Shown here one piece after another: positions 22,837 to 35,295 of a DNA stretch of 64,000 bases (its first letter is position 1; each line of letters begins with the position of its first letter). The translations under genes were made by a program, and so were the position numbers. The notes below the pieces were generated by a model. It was not told the origin of the DNA. It made no database searches and was given only the letters and a program-made list of their open reading frames with translations. The stretch is from Blastocrithidia nonstop. Lineage: Eukaryota > Euglenozoa > Kinetoplastea > Trypanosomatida > Trypanosomatidae. The DNA is taken from positions 62,001 to 126,000 of the forward strand of contig JAQOTN010000021.1 in assembly GCA_028554745.1 (NCBI GenBank). Direction: 5' to 3'.

Positions 22837-24229
22837 TAATTTAAAAAAATAATTTATCAAAAGCAGTCAACAAGAAATAGATGTACAAAAGGATATTTCA
22901 AATGGTTTATGATGAGTAGATGCTGATATTTAATAGTTTAATCAGTATTTCTGAAGTTAATAAATAGATTACCGAACGAAATAAATAAAGTATAAGAGTT
23001 TAAAACATGGTGTTGATAGACTGCACCATATACATCAAGAACTAAAAAATGTTTCAAAATAGCATAATAACAAATTTATGCTGTGACGTTGTGGCGCATT
23101 TGAAGTTTATGAAAGATAGAAGCTGTAAGAAGAAGAAGATTAGTAGCGTGTTAAATTACATAAAATTATAAATGAAAGGTTATAATAAGGAGTTGACGAT
23201 TTAAGGTAAACTTATAATGATCGATGAAACTAATATGTACAGTTTATTTGAAACTTAAATTCCAATGCTTGATCTTAAAAAATTTTTGTCAATGATTTTT
23301 GGTACCTATTTAAATATACGAAAGAAAAGTTTGTTAAAAAAATAAATATAAATTACTATTTGTGAAGGAAATTTGTACAAATTATGTATCGTTAAAAAAA
23401 TTATAATTCAAATCTGATTATAGAGAATTTTTATCGAAATAATTACGTTGCCGTAATCGTTAATACATACTTGAAGTAATTTTGTGTGAATTGTCTAATT
23501 AGTTAAAGTTGATTCTTCTCTTTGCTTCGAAAACTCCCCTAAAAATCTATGTAATTTATTGTCAATTCAAATATTCTTTTGTAATATAATTTATTCGGTA
23601 AATATGAGAAAAGTAAATAAAAATAACAAATTTTTTTTCCAAAAATTCGAAGCTTTAATTTAATAAGTAAATATTGTGTTTCCTGAAAATTTAAATCAAA
23701 CCAATGAGAATATTTTTTAATTTTGAAAGGATCAAATAATTTAACAATACTGCAAAAATTAGCATTTTTTTTACTTTAATTTTTGGGAGATAAACTTTTT
23801 AATCATTCTGTATAATTTTAGCAGTAGTAATTTGTAGTATAGTTTCATATTTATACTAGCAAAATAAAAACAAATATCTTTTTGTAGTTTTTAGTATTAC
23901 TTGAATAAGTTTATTACCTTTAAAAATTATTTTAACTTGCTACAAATGAATTGTTATTATATAATCTAGGTTGCCACTAATGGTTAACTGAGCAAAATTA
24001 TCTTATATAATATTGTACTCTTTATAATTCTTAACATCAACCATAGAGAGTTAACTATTGATAATAAATTTAAATATTGTGTTCAACCAAATTCATTTTT
24101 TAAACGAATCACCATAGATCTGAAGTTAATTTTACAAATCAGAAATATGTAAATATAATTTAATTCAAGTAGCTCAACATTTAGTACTAAGGTTTTTACA
24201 AAGTATTTAAAAGTACAGACGATAGTAAG
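22837..24229. other. AT-rich spacer between the small gene and retroelement copy B
   Basis: Long A/T-rich stretch. Several frames are open in the reassigned code, but those read are unusually rich in Trp or Lys and have no family motif, so none is called. Confidence 0.5.
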
Positions 24230-24239
24230 TCTGCTGGAA

Positions 24240-25230
24240 TAGATAATACGTTAGAATTGTTTCAAGAAGGCAAAATATCAGTTGCAGAGTGTGAACTGTT
24301 AATTCGCGCATTAACTATTGCCTCAAATACCAACACATCATCTAAGTCATCAGATGATGGGCCACAACAAATTGTTGTAAGAGACGAGCTTGATATTTAT
24401 CCATGGCGACGCGAAGAACGCCTTGCAGAAGATGCATTTGCATTATATAATGCAGCCTTTACAGACATAGTAAAACTTGTAGATGACATGAGAAAACGTT
24501 ATATTGAGTCGGTCAAATCACATTCTATTTCACCCTTTGCTGCGTTGCTTGGTAGGTATGCCTTGTTTGCAAAAGATTATGAGGAGTTCGAATAGGGTAT
24601 TCTTATTCTGATGAAGATGTTATTGTAATAAACGCCATCAAACACCATTCAATTACACAATTGGAAAGTGTTGAAAGAGATGCCACAATTACACAAGCAG
24701 AGATATGGCCACACAATCAAGCACTTGTCAACTACCTTGCTCCCTCCTGCTATTGCTTAGCTAAGGTTGCTTAATGAGAAATTATTGGCAGCAGTAAGTG
24801 ATGTTGTTGCAAAGAGTGCAGAAAGTACTATCACGGCTAATGCACAATCTGTATGTCAACAATACTACAACGGTAAAGAAGAACAGATGTTAGGCAGAGG
24901 ATACTTGCCTGTCTATAATGCACAAGGAAGTCAAACTGGTGTAACAGATGTTACTCCAGTTAAAACCGAGTTTACAAAAGTGTTAAAGTAATTAGCATCG
25001 CTTAAGAATGAAGTTGCTAAATTACGTTCAGCACAAGCAACATCACAATGAAAGCCACGACGCAACAATTATTACAATACTAACAACTACAATCGTAATC
25101 GCAATGGTCGAAGTAAGTACAATGGCGGTGGCTATGATGAATAGTATGATAATCAACAACAATAACTACCTTTGCAGTCAAACACCCAACAACAAATTCA
25201 GCAGTCACAGAATAACATAAAAATAATTTA
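24240..25230 (+). mobile_element. Copy B part: ORF1 (gag-like)
   Basis: Contains an ELDIYPW block and a helical region, ending in a basic Asn/Tyr/Arg-rich tail (NNYYNTNNYNRNRNGR). Distantly similar to ORF1 of copy A. Confidence 0.55.
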
Positions 25231-25329
25231 AAGCACAGTAAACAATGCTTAAAATAATAACTAAAATAAATCTGCACTAAATAGATTCTACTTTCGTGCT
25301 TTCCCTTTTTTGCGTCGCTCTGCAAAAGA

Positions 25330-25960
25330 GCTTTATGAAGGAGGTAATTTTGCGCAAGGCAAAACCTCAAATATATAAATCGATAAAGTATTATCGTTAT
25401 GTTTACCTGCTAGTGTCTGTTTGCCATGTGATAGTCTGCCCACTATCACACCTGCAAAAGCTCGACATTACGCAGAGTGTGTGCGGCGTGGAACGCTGCG
25501 ATACTTCCCTCTCTTTTTACGTCATCATTGGATCGCATCGATCCTCACACTAAGTGATGACAAGTCAACAATCAAAATGACCATACATGATTTAGCACCG
25601 TTAACATTGGTGCACGATGACCTACGTCGAATGTTCAAAAAGATTTGGCCTGCACTGAAACTAGAAGCAGCACCATCACCACGGCAGCAACGAGGCAGTG
25701 ATGACTGCGGTGTGTTTATGGTATCACACACCATGTCAGATTTCATTAAGGTGCCAATATCATAGCCGTTCACACTTCCTGCACGTTTACGTCCTTTGCT
25801 TGTCAAGATAAGTAAGGGCAAAATGCACAAAGCAGACGCTCTTATTAAGATACGTGATGCTTTATTGCACAAACGCTACAACAGTTTTATTCGCTCAAAA
25901 ATAAACAATGAGATAGATCCAAATAAAAAACTGAAAGATGACGTAAATACTGATAATGTT
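25330..25960 (+). mobile_element. Copy B part: Ulp1/C48-like cysteine peptidase
   Basis: Same His, Asp and QRGSDDCGV boxes as copy A and nearly the same sequence over about 300 bases. Confidence 0.72.
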
Positions 25961-26109
25961 ATTCAATAGATGTTAGGTGGTAGTGATGGTATACAAATGA
26001 GAGAGAAATGTAAATCTGTTAAGAGGATTCTGAGATTACGTCCACACAATACAACACATCAACGAAATGCAGAAGCCAACAAGAAAGTAAATACATGCGT
26101 ATAAAATGT

Positions 26110-26580
26110 TGTGAAACAAGCAAGGTTATATGAGTACAATGCAGCTCAAAACAATCTATGTTATATGTTAGTAGCAGCAAGTCTTGCTAATTTACGTGAT
26201 GGTGTACAACGAAGCTTGTCGCTCTCCTCTTTATATTATTTACGTCGAAAATGTGGGTTCATGAGGGGACAGCAGGATGTGGCAGAAACTTTAACAACAC
26301 TCTAACAACCATTAGCGGCAATAACTCGTGATGAAGTAGATAATAATTTTTCATTGATAGAATTAACGCCTAACGCATTATAGCATGAACAGCTGTTTGT
26401 ACAAACCAATCAAAGTGTTGGCCTTCCACAAAATATTGCTAATCGTACTTTCTTATTAGGTGCGTAATTCATAGGTATTATTACCTAAAACGGATCGTGT
26501 CACGGTCATTACAAACTAACGCAAAATGCATCAGAAGCAGTAGTTGGACTGTATTGTAAAGATAAGTAACAACAATAAAT
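26110..26580 (+). mobile_element. Copy B part: USP/C19-like region
   Basis: Cys box NNLCYMLVAASLANLR and a GQQDVAETL box; the His box has the form HGHYKL. Divergent from copy A. Confidence 0.6.
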
Positions 26581-26779
26581 TAGAGACAAGGTAGAAAATA
26601 AACATCAACACATAGCAAATAACGTAAAAAAAGTAAATATTAGTGCAATTGGGAATATTTTGTAATAAGCAGATAACAGATCGCAGCAGCAAGTACACAA
26701 TGCTATCAGTAACAGTAAGAATACAGCTACGTAATGTCTCTAAAGCAAATCTGACGATTAGAAAAACAAAGCATTACAC

Positions 26780-27800
26780 ACAGCACCACAGTTGCATTTA
26801 AACGGCTGGGGTAGACATCCTGGGGGTCACGTCTGCTCATGAACATGATATGTATATAACGGAAAGCCTCCACACGTCACACAAATGGCGTGAAACACAA
26901 TTACGTTACAAACACGTCAGCAACACCTGCGGTGAATCAATGAAATACGTGCAATGCCGGACGACCTACTCAATGTGTCGTTCCCAACAGCATTGCTAGA
27001 GTTGGTGCGCAGAATGGCTGTGGCATGCACATGAAAGTGGTCAACGATTAGCAAAATATATGCTAACATCAAGGCAGCACTGTTGAATCTGCCAATGTAC
27101 ACAAATCAGCTGCAGCCAATAAAGCTGGATGAACACCCAGAATGACGAGCAGGAATGGCAACTGCACTTCGTTATAACAGGTAGACACCCACAACAACAT
27201 TTTGTCCTTGTGACGCTGCAGTAAGTAATGGCAGCAAAAAAGAAATTAGGATACTACACCGAGGCTGCACTATACCTCACCATGATGTGAGCGTTTGCCG
27301 CGCGTGCAGGTGACATAATGAACCTGGCATTGAGAGACGTGACATTGGGTGCAGTGAAGACAGATGGAACAGTGCTTGTGTCACTGACAATACGAAGAGG
27401 CAAAGGAGCACGTTTTCGCGGCCCATATCAACTAAGGGTCACTTATGACAATACAAGATGCTGCCACACTACACGCACTCATGTGCCGTAAAACACCACA
27501 TCAATACCTTTTAACGATGACATCACGTCAGTCAAGAATGTGGTGCGTCATGCACTACACCAACAGAATCCACAGTCTGCACTGCTATCACTGCGCAAAG
27601 GAGCAGCATTACACATGGCTGCAACGAAGGTACCTCAAGCACAAATAATGCTGATGACGGGTCATACACGCCTAGATACACTCCACAGATATCTGGGTTA
27701 TAGCCGCTATCTGACAACGGAGGACGCAACACAGCGCAGGACAACGCAGGTCATGTCCTCCTCCTTGACCACACTAATTAGGACGCAAGGCACCTGACGC
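26780..27800 (+). mobile_element. Copy B part: tyrosine recombinase
   Basis: Pairs with the recombinase of copy A at high identity, including LRKGAALHMAATKV and MLMTGHTRLDTLHRYL. Confidence 0.72.
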
Positions 27801-27989
27801 CATTAGTTCAGGTGTCAATGAAGTAGAACTCTACAACCTCATAAGGCAAATGAACAATGAGCCTCCCATCACACTGCCGCACCCATCCATATGACCACTT
27901 CATTTAAAAGAGGTCACGTTGTTAAACATGGAGGTGGTAAAGAGTTTGCACACAAATAAATTATCTTCACATTAGTTTCTACTTTCTGC

Positions 27990-28785
27990 TTTGCTGTGGT
28001 TGCAGCCCTTTTATTTTATATCACTTGTTACCTCCCGCACCATCAAGAAGACACAGTTTGTCTCTTGATGACATATAGGAAGAGGTTGAGATGCAAAATT
28101 TTGACACGTTTTAACGCTCACATCACACAGCCCTTCCCTCTAGGCGTTCATGGTGTCAATGTGTTTGCAGTCAACGAGATGAAAGGTCGACGCAGGTTGA
28201 TCACTTAGCCTCATCTTAACAAAGTAATAATGGAAGAATGATTGCCACGACTTACCTACCCATCACGCCTTGCACGTCGACAACAGCTGCGTTATGCACG
28301 CTATATGTTGCAAATAGATTTCTAGGCATATTATGATAGCATACCGTTGCCATAAGAGACACGCAACTGTTTTGTATTCCGTGCAAATGACGGCTATTAC
28401 CGGTTGAAAACACTACCTACAGGAGCACGATAAAGTGTAGTTTGTAGTATACAAGCAATCACAAATGTCATTGTAGACATCAACACACCAGTCACAATAA
28501 CAACAATGATAGATAACATAATGATTGCAGCAGAGGAAGGGCAGTAATACAATTTCGTCTATGCTGTACGCACCATATTATAACACATACGTTGTGTAAA
28601 TTTACTCACATCACCTAATAGAGAGGAACTAATTGCTAAGAGTGATGAAGAATTACTGTAGATGGCTTGTGACAATACTGTGTTCTCTTGGGTGAGTAGT
28701 ATGCATGGAATGGTGTTTAGAGAGAGTAGTGCGCAACAGTACAAAGACTGTTGCTAAATTGACTTTAGCACTATGTGCACAGTGG
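27990..28785 (+). mobile_element. Copy B part: reverse transcriptase, incomplete
   Basis: Starts like copy A and is close to identical up to the point where similarity ends abruptly. Confidence 0.72.
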
Positions 28786-28790
28786 ATTAT

Positions 28791-29540
28791 GTAGTATGTA
28801 TATAAATATTTACTTAAATTAAATTTAATTAAATACATCTTTTTTCACCTTAGTTATGTTAATAAAGTTTTGATAGTTTGTTTGTGTGTGATATAAACAA
28901 CCAATTTTTGTAAATTTTATCTTAGAGAATTACTTTGCATTCACCTAATGTTAGTAATATTATTGTGATAATCTCCTATATTAAAATTTTAACGCTAATT
29001 GTTTTGTGTATACCACCTCATATTTACATTATTATCAATGAATAAATCACGTATATTATCACCTTTTCTAAAAAGAATATAGTGATAATATAATAAAAAC
29101 AACAAACAAACTTATTATTATAGCATCACGCATAGTTATTTTTGTCGAAATACTTCACATCTGTCATTATTTATTACTGACCTAACTTATTTGCTTCAAC
29201 ATTTAAAATTAGTAACATTGTCGATGTACTTTACCTAAAATATAGCTTTAGGGATGATAATATATATATAATTTTATAAATATTACTGTTGATAATAACG
29301 TAGTATACTAAAATGCAAGCGTACAGTTTAGATAAACGTATGTTAGAATCTAACTTTATAACAATTGCATTGGTCTCGCTTTTTTTAAAATATTAAGTTG
29401 ACCTATAGTAATAAACAGAATTTAATATTTATAAAAACTAAAAGCATTCATTCAAAATCAATTCAAGAACAAATATAGTGCATCAATTACTTACTTTTCT
29501 TTTGATTTCAATCAAAATTTGTTTGTGATTAGAAATTAAG
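28791..29540. other. AT-rich spacer between copy B and RAE1
   Basis: No gene seen. An AG directly precedes the RAE1 ATG (TTAAG then ATG) behind a T-rich stretch and may be its trans-splice acceptor. Confidence 0.55.
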
Positions 29541-30596
29541 ATGTCATTCACATCTGACAGCTCAGGTTCAAAATGCGGCATCTCGTTTAGCCCTTCACCG
29601 CACAAGCTAACGGGTGTTACTACTGATTGTATCAGCAGAGTACGCTTCTCTCCAGTAAACTGTCCAATGACGTTGCTCGGTGTTACTGCGTGAGATGGAA
29701 CATGTTCTATTTGACAAGTGACGACCAGCGCAAATCGTATGATGTAAAGCAAACCATTTTTGACAACTACACATGATGGACCCTTGCTGGACATGTCGTT
29801 TACTGCTGATGGACGTGCCTTTTTTGCTGGTTGTACTAAGACCGCTGTTATGTGAGATTTGAGAAGTAATCAGAAGGCGGTTGTCGCAGCCCATGACTTA
29901 CCTATTAGCTGCATTGCACACGTCACCGCACCTCAGACAATGACGGAAATGTTTATTACTGGTAGCTGAGATGGCAAGTTGCGGTGGTGGGATATGCGTC
30001 AGCCAACACCGGTAAAGTAATAAAAGCTCAATGAGCCCATCTTTGCCATCGATGCACAGAAAACATTTCCAATGTTAGCTGTTGCCACCGGGCGTTTAGT
30101 TCATGTGTACGATCTTCAATCTTTGCAAAAATATAAATAGCTGACACCACCAGATGTGATGAAGTTTAATTTCAGATGCGTTACATGTTCACCACAATTC
30201 GATGGTGTTGGTGTCGGTAGTTCTGAAGGACGGGTGTCGTACATTCCATGAAATGAATCGCAAGGCTGCACATTTAAATGCCATATGCAAGCATCCGCCT
30301 CTTCGTACAGTTTGTATCAAACTAATTTTTGTGTACATCATCCTAACAAGCCCATAATAGTTTCCGGTGGAGGTGATGGTAGTATATGTGCGTTGAATCG
30401 ATTAACACGCAAAATGTCTAGAGCAATAGAATGCCAAGAGAAGTTTGAAGAAACACCTATTCCTATCTCGTCTGGCGACTTTAGTGGTGATGGTAATTTG
30501 TTAGCGTACGCTCACAGCTACGATTGGGCTATGGGAGCTGCGTTTTATCGTAATCAGCCTACATCGGTGAATATACGAAGTGTAACGTTAATGTAA
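29541..30596 (+). CDS. RAE1: RAE1/GLE2 mRNA export WD40 protein
   Basis: 351 residues, the usual length of RAE1/Gle2, a seven-blade propeller that binds nucleoporins and mRNP at the nuclear pore. Recognisable blades: ISRVRFSPVN ... VTAWDGTCSIWQV, LLDMSFTADGRAFFAGC ... VMWDLRSNQ, ITGSWDGKLRWWDMRQPTPV, FAIDAQKTFPMLAVATG, GVGSSEGRVSYI, and a last blade with SGGGDGSICALN. The Trp of AWDG, IWQV, MWDLR and SWDG are all TGA and fall on canonical WD positions. Glu in PVKEEKLNEPIF are TAA. The frame ends at TAA 30594-30596. It is the first recognisable housekeeping gene of the plus cluster. Confidence 0.93.
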
Positions 30597-31155
30597 TCAT
30601 AATCAATGTTTTCGATTTTCTGTTGCTTTTAGTGTATTTCTCTTCCAAAAAAAAAATCAAATCTTATATTAAAAAATAATTATAGAGATTGATGGCAAAT
30701 AATTATTTTTTTTCTAAAACAATATATTTTTTTTTAACTTAAATTTATTTCCGAGAAACTGTAATTCTGCAAGCTTCACTCATCACCTAGAAATGATTTA
30801 TAAAAATTTTGTATTCAAAAAATTTTAACTTTACCGTCAAATTTTTGTAAAGAGTTTATTTTTAAAATTTTCTAATAAAAATAATGTAATTTTGCTTATC
30901 TACAATTATGTATACTATCTGTCATGTTTGCGTTAATAAAAGTAGATGTTTTAATGTTATCGATAATCTTGAAAGTTAATACATCGCAAAATTTTGTGTA
31001 GCACTGTTATATCAATTTTTTCCTAAAACAATTCCGATAAGTTAATTTTTATTTATTGTTATTAGATAAAGTAATCAAATTGATTATAATACAAGTAGAG
31101 TCAAACACACATTAAATTTATTTTATTTTTCATTAAAGTGTAAATCAGCTCAAAT
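30597..31155. other. Intergenic, AT-rich
   Basis: 3' UTR of RAE1 and spacer; no gene seen. Confidence 0.6.
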
Positions 31156-31180
31156 CTTTTTTACATTTGTTTTTTACAGT
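31156..31180 (+). promoter_or_regulatory. Spliced-leader acceptor of the SPCS2 gene
   Basis: CTTTTTTACATTTGTTTTTT followed by ACAG, seven bases before the ATG at 31187. A textbook polypyrimidine-AG trans-splice acceptor. Confidence 0.75.
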
Positions 31181-31186
31181 ATCAAT

Positions 31187-31909
31187 ATGGAAATGGACAC
31201 TGAGGAAATGCGAGAAATCAAACAAAGACAGTAGAATTTGTAAAAACAATTCGGTTATTCACTAACAAGTCGACAACTGTACAAGTTCAGACACAACAGT
31301 ACTACGTAAGTCCAACATGCACTAAGCACAAATATACAATAATATTTGTAATATCAAGGCGTCAAGCAAAAAGATCCGTCAAAGCTGTTTTACTTGTTGA
31401 TGATTGTAATTTGTCTTGTTTGTAGTGGTTTGGTGTGATATGTCAAATCTACTTGAAGCAAACGTGTCGATGTTTATGTCATTTGCCTTGTGATTAATCT
31501 TGCTATTCTATACACGTTAAACTCATTACCATGTTTTACATGCAAAGAAAATTGTGTATTACTCGGATCAGGCTAAATTGCAAAGCAAACATAGAAAGAA
31601 CTTTTACTGTAGCCAAAGCATAGTATTAAAAATTACATCAAATCGTTGTAAGGCTTACAATTGTAAATATTAATATAATGTGAAGACTGGAGTACGATGC
31701 TGACGTTAAAAACAGTACTATACCGTAAAGATCTGAATAACGTACATAAACGATAGGCGATGTCTGTTGAAAAGCACATAACAGTAGATTACACTAAATA
31801 CTTTACTCATGACGGCTTCTTGTACCCTCCTGCATTGATTGCTGATGTTGATAAACTTATACAGTCGGTGTTGAGGGTATACAAAGACACTAAATCTAAA
31901 TTATAGTAA
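31187..31909 (+). CDS. SPCS2: Signal peptidase complex subunit 2 (SPC25)-like
   Basis: 240 residues. After an acidic N-terminus come two membrane segments close together (LFYLLMIVICLVCSGLVWYV and VDVYVICLVINLAILYTL), the hairpin typical of SPCS2/SPC25, then a cytosolic domain ending VDYTKYFTHDGFLYPPAL and DVDKLIQSVLRVY, which matches the family's TKYF-DG pattern. The protein supports ER signal peptidase and its contact with the translocon. Trp in LVWYV is TGA. The frame ends TAG TAA: TAG is read as a final Glu and TAA as stop. The start is fixed by the acceptor seven bases upstream. Confidence 0.78.
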
Positions 31910-32307
31910 TGAAGATACTAACCAATGTTTGATTCTAAGTAATTGGTCTATATATTTTTTTTTGTATTTAATCCGTGTAATCTATATCTTTGTTCAAAGT
32001 ATGTCAAAGCAAGTTATACCTATCACTGAAAGATGTACACGATCTTGTTTGAGTAGATTTAGTATTATTAATATGACAAGAGGTTTGCTTTATCACTAAA
32101 ATATTGTAAATAACCTTTATACTATTTTACAATAAATTAATTTTTCGAAAATTGCATTATTTTTTACTCATTAAACAATTCTTTCCTTTTTTGTTCACTG
32201 GACTGTAAGTGCAAGTAAATTACACAGTATTTATATAATAATAATTATAGGTAATATCTCAAATCAAAAACTTATATAAAAAAAATAGTTTAGAACTTTA
32301 TTAAACA
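31910..32307. other. Intergenic, AT-rich
   Basis: Spacer between SPCS2 and the pyruvate carrier gene; no gene seen. Confidence 0.6.
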
Positions 32308-32607
32308 ATGGTTAGTCAGAATTTTGTTCGAGGAGTCGGATATGTTGGTGCAGCAGCTAACTGGCTTATTCCAATAGCTGGCATTCTCAATTTCCCTACT
32401 CGACCGGTGAATGAGATTGATCCTGTAATGACAGTTGTATTAGGTGTTTATAGTGCATTGTTTATACGTTGGGCTGTTGCAATTAGTCCTGCCAATTACC
32501 CGTTATGTTTATGCCATGTGACGAACAGTACAGTGCAACTGTGTACACTTGGCAAATGGGCATATGGAAAACTTCTTCCTATTCCACAAACGAAAGCACT
32601 GTAGTAA
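32308..32607 (+). CDS. Mitochondrial pyruvate carrier subunit (MPC family)
   Basis: 99 residues, the usual MPC size. Pattern ANWLIPIAGIL, DPVMTVVLGVYSALFIRWAV, ISPANYPLCLCHVTN and VQLCTLGKW matches the MPC1 layout (ANWG-P, MT-L-YS--FMR, P-N--L--CH-TN---Q) with three membrane helices in the inner mitochondrial membrane. MPC1 and MPC2 form a heterodimer that imports pyruvate. All Trp are TGG and no reassigned codon occurs until the very end, where TAG (32602-32604, read as Glu) precedes the TAA stop. It may instead be that TAG here is a relic of the old stop. Confidence 0.83.
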
Positions 32608-33611
32608 TTAACATCTAAATTACTTCAAAAATAATGTGTAAAAATTAATTAAATGTTTTGCTTTGTTATCTGTTGTTAATATGTATGTATACATCTTAGT
32701 AATATTATTTTAGCTGAAAGTTGTAGAGAGTAATGAGTTATTAAAAAAAAGTAAAACAAAATATTTTTATCTATTTGTATGTTAGCATCATTTTTTACAA
32801 TTTATTTTTTGTTAACTACTTTAGTTAAATTATTGAATGACTGAAAGCATTTTTCATTCTATATCTATTGTTATCATATAAAGATTACGGCTCTAATTCA
32901 TGGCAAATGGCAATATTGTATATATGTACGTTTGTTTGATTGCGTGCAATCGAGTTTATTTGCACATTTAGACAACAAAAGTAACGACGGTAACAAAACT
33001 GAAACAAAAATTTCCTTTTATATGTATGTGTATATATGTATATACGTATATATAAATATTTATGCGTTTAATGAAAAATTTACTTTGTTCATTACTTGTG
33101 GCAGATGTATTACAAAGATAAGTTATTGATAAGGAAGACGTGTTACTCATTGGTACACACACATCTTCACAAGTTTAACAAATTTAAAAGGAAGAAACAA
33201 ATCACACATATAATGAAGTTTTGATTAAAACACACATAATAATAATTGTTACATGTTTATAATATAGTGATATCAAATAAATAATTGATTACGTGTTTTT
33301 TCTTTTTCTAATATTACTATATAGATATTAATAATATGAATATTATAAGTAAGCTTAAGAACAACTAAGTCTCTCTTCTTGTAAAGATGTTATTGACATG
33401 TCAACATGACTTAACTGTAAAATGAAGCAGCTATATTATAGCTGTATATTATCAAGTTTTAAGAAGAAATAATTATTGTACTGATAGTGATAAAAATTTA
33501 CTATTATTAATTTTCTATAAATGTCTGAAATGCATTTACACACTTTATTTGTAGGGAAGCAGTAAATACTTATATTTCGTTTTTATTAAAAAAAACAACG
33601 ACAGTAAAATC
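32608..33611. other. Intergenic, AT-rich, 1 kb
   Basis: Holds TA/GTAT-rich low-complexity DNA near 33,020-33,060 and long A/T stretches. A very short open frame near 33,071 (about 35 codons) has no support and is not called. Confidence 0.55.
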
Positions 33612-34760
33612 ATGCAAAACAACGATTTGACGGCTGCAAAGCGACGGTATAAATTTCTTTGCCGATAACGTAACACACTAATATTACGAAATTAACATGA
33701 CTCCATGATTGACAACGAAATAGAAAAATTAGAGGTAGCTTTTCCATAAATAGTACAAAATGACTAGAGGAACATTGCATCAAAGCAAATATCAACAACA
33801 AACACATAACCAGCAATGCAAACAATTGATGCAGCATCAAGCATTACAAAGTAGTTAAACTAAAAACCTTCAACAATGCCTTACAATAAATCAGAAGCAA
33901 TTACAAACAATGAAAAAGCAAACTACCATTCAATGTAAAAATTATAGCATTAGTAAAAACCGCAAAGTTAGTTGTTGCAGTTACGTAGTGTCAAAGCTGA
34001 CAGTGAGTAAAAGTTACCTTGCAAAATTAGTACTCGCAATTAGTAAGCGATAGTAGACACTAAAAAAAACAATAACAATAATAGTGCTAATGAGAATGAA
34101 GTAAACTCATCAATAACACTAAAGTCAAAACACAGTGAGGCCGTTTCGTAGAACTCACCATCTTTTCACACACGCACAACTGTTAACAATATAATAAACC
34201 CATCTAACAATGTTTGGCACAGTGACAAAAATGTAGATTGTATTAGTAATGCCAATGCTGCTGCAAACATTAACAAGAGTAGATCTCAGAGTAAACATAA
34301 AGCGTGAATGAGAGGTAGAAATCACGATTTAAATTTATCACAAGGGGCAAATTTGTGCCAGGTATACTCAAGTAATGCTGTGAGTATAACAATGTTTTGT
34401 CTCAAAGTGTACAATGAAATGCAAAAGCCTTCTGTGTTTACTCGGTTCTGCTTTTGGGTTTTAATTGTGCAAACGTTACTCATTGCACTTTTGCACCGGT
34501 ATGCGATTAGCCCATCACACCCTCCAGGCTCTTACTGCTTACCTTCTCTGTTCTGCTTATTGACACACATTACCTTGATATTGTGAATACGCAATACTCA
34601 ACCAAGATGCCTTTCGCTACCAATGATGGTAGTATACGTATTTCTTGACATACTGCCCTCGTTTATGTTTGTCCTTGTAATGTATGTAGTATTTATGAAT
34701 GTAATAAACTTGACAAGTAATGCTTTCTGAGCCTTTCAGCATTAGTGATATAATATATAA
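33612..34760 (+). CDS. Multi-pass membrane protein with a disordered N-terminus, unidentified
   Basis: 382 residues. Residues 1 to about 235 are hydrophilic and rich in Asn, Ser, Lys and Glu (many Glu are TAA/TAG). The C-terminal part has about four hydrophobic segments: FCFWVLIVQTLLIALLH, LPSLFCLLTHITLILW, MMVVYVFLDILPSFMF and VLVMYVVFMNVINL. No family could be named. The gene lies between the pyruvate carrier and the kinetochore candidate in the plus cluster. Two to three TGA (Trp) are used. The end at TAA 34758-34760 is provisional. Confidence 0.6.
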
Positions 34761-35295
34761 TTCTTTCTTCTTCTTTTATTTTTCCTCTATCATATTGCGT
34801 TTCTTTCTTTTCATATTTTTTTCCTACATTTTTCAATAATCTATTTTACTATTTGTGAGTTTAACTTGTCATCACGTAATCGAATGGTTTTCTATAACGT
34901 ATATTGCCCGTTCATACTTTCTCTATTATCTATTATATACTATAAAAATCATCTTTGGTCATCAAAATTATAAATTATATTAATATAATTAAATAAATAA
35001 ATAAATATATATATATATATTTATTTATAGTCTATCTAGCTAATTGTATACCCACCACAGTATTTACATATAGTGATGTAGTTGCATAAATATTAATGTA
35101 TTAGCAACTTTGTGAATTTGATGTTTCCGATGTTAGCAATCGTGACTTTTCAACACAAACTGACATCTATATTTAATATTAATATTTATTTATACTTTGT
35201 TAAACTCTTTCTTATCAGTAGAAATTATAATCTTTTGTAGTGTTTCAGTTATTATTTTTACTGTATTATTGAGTAGTTTGTCTATAAAGATATCA
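34761..35295. other. Intergenic, AT-rich
   Basis: Contains TC-rich tracts (about 34,760-34,830) and ATAT repeats near 35,000. Thymidine-rich sequence with AGs precedes the next start at 35,296. Confidence 0.55.

Larger units (their letters stand above)
24230..28790 (+). mobile_element. VIPER/DIRS-type tyrosine-recombinase retroelement, copy B (3' truncated)
   Basis: Same family and same part order as copy A, on the plus strand. Similarity to copy A stops at about 28,785 inside the end of the RT region and RNase H is missing, so the copy is truncated at its 3' end. It is broken, with the truncation and roughly a handful of further apparent breaks. The recombinase, RT and part of the Ulp1-like segment are almost identical to copy A, while ORF1 and the USP-like region are far more diverged. 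Outer limits are approximate. Confidence 0.82.

Noticed and set aside
22770-23330. A long plus frame after the small gene with many Glu and Trp.
   Set aside because: It contains repeated Trp-Trp pairs and no motif; in this code AT-rich DNA produces such frames by chance.
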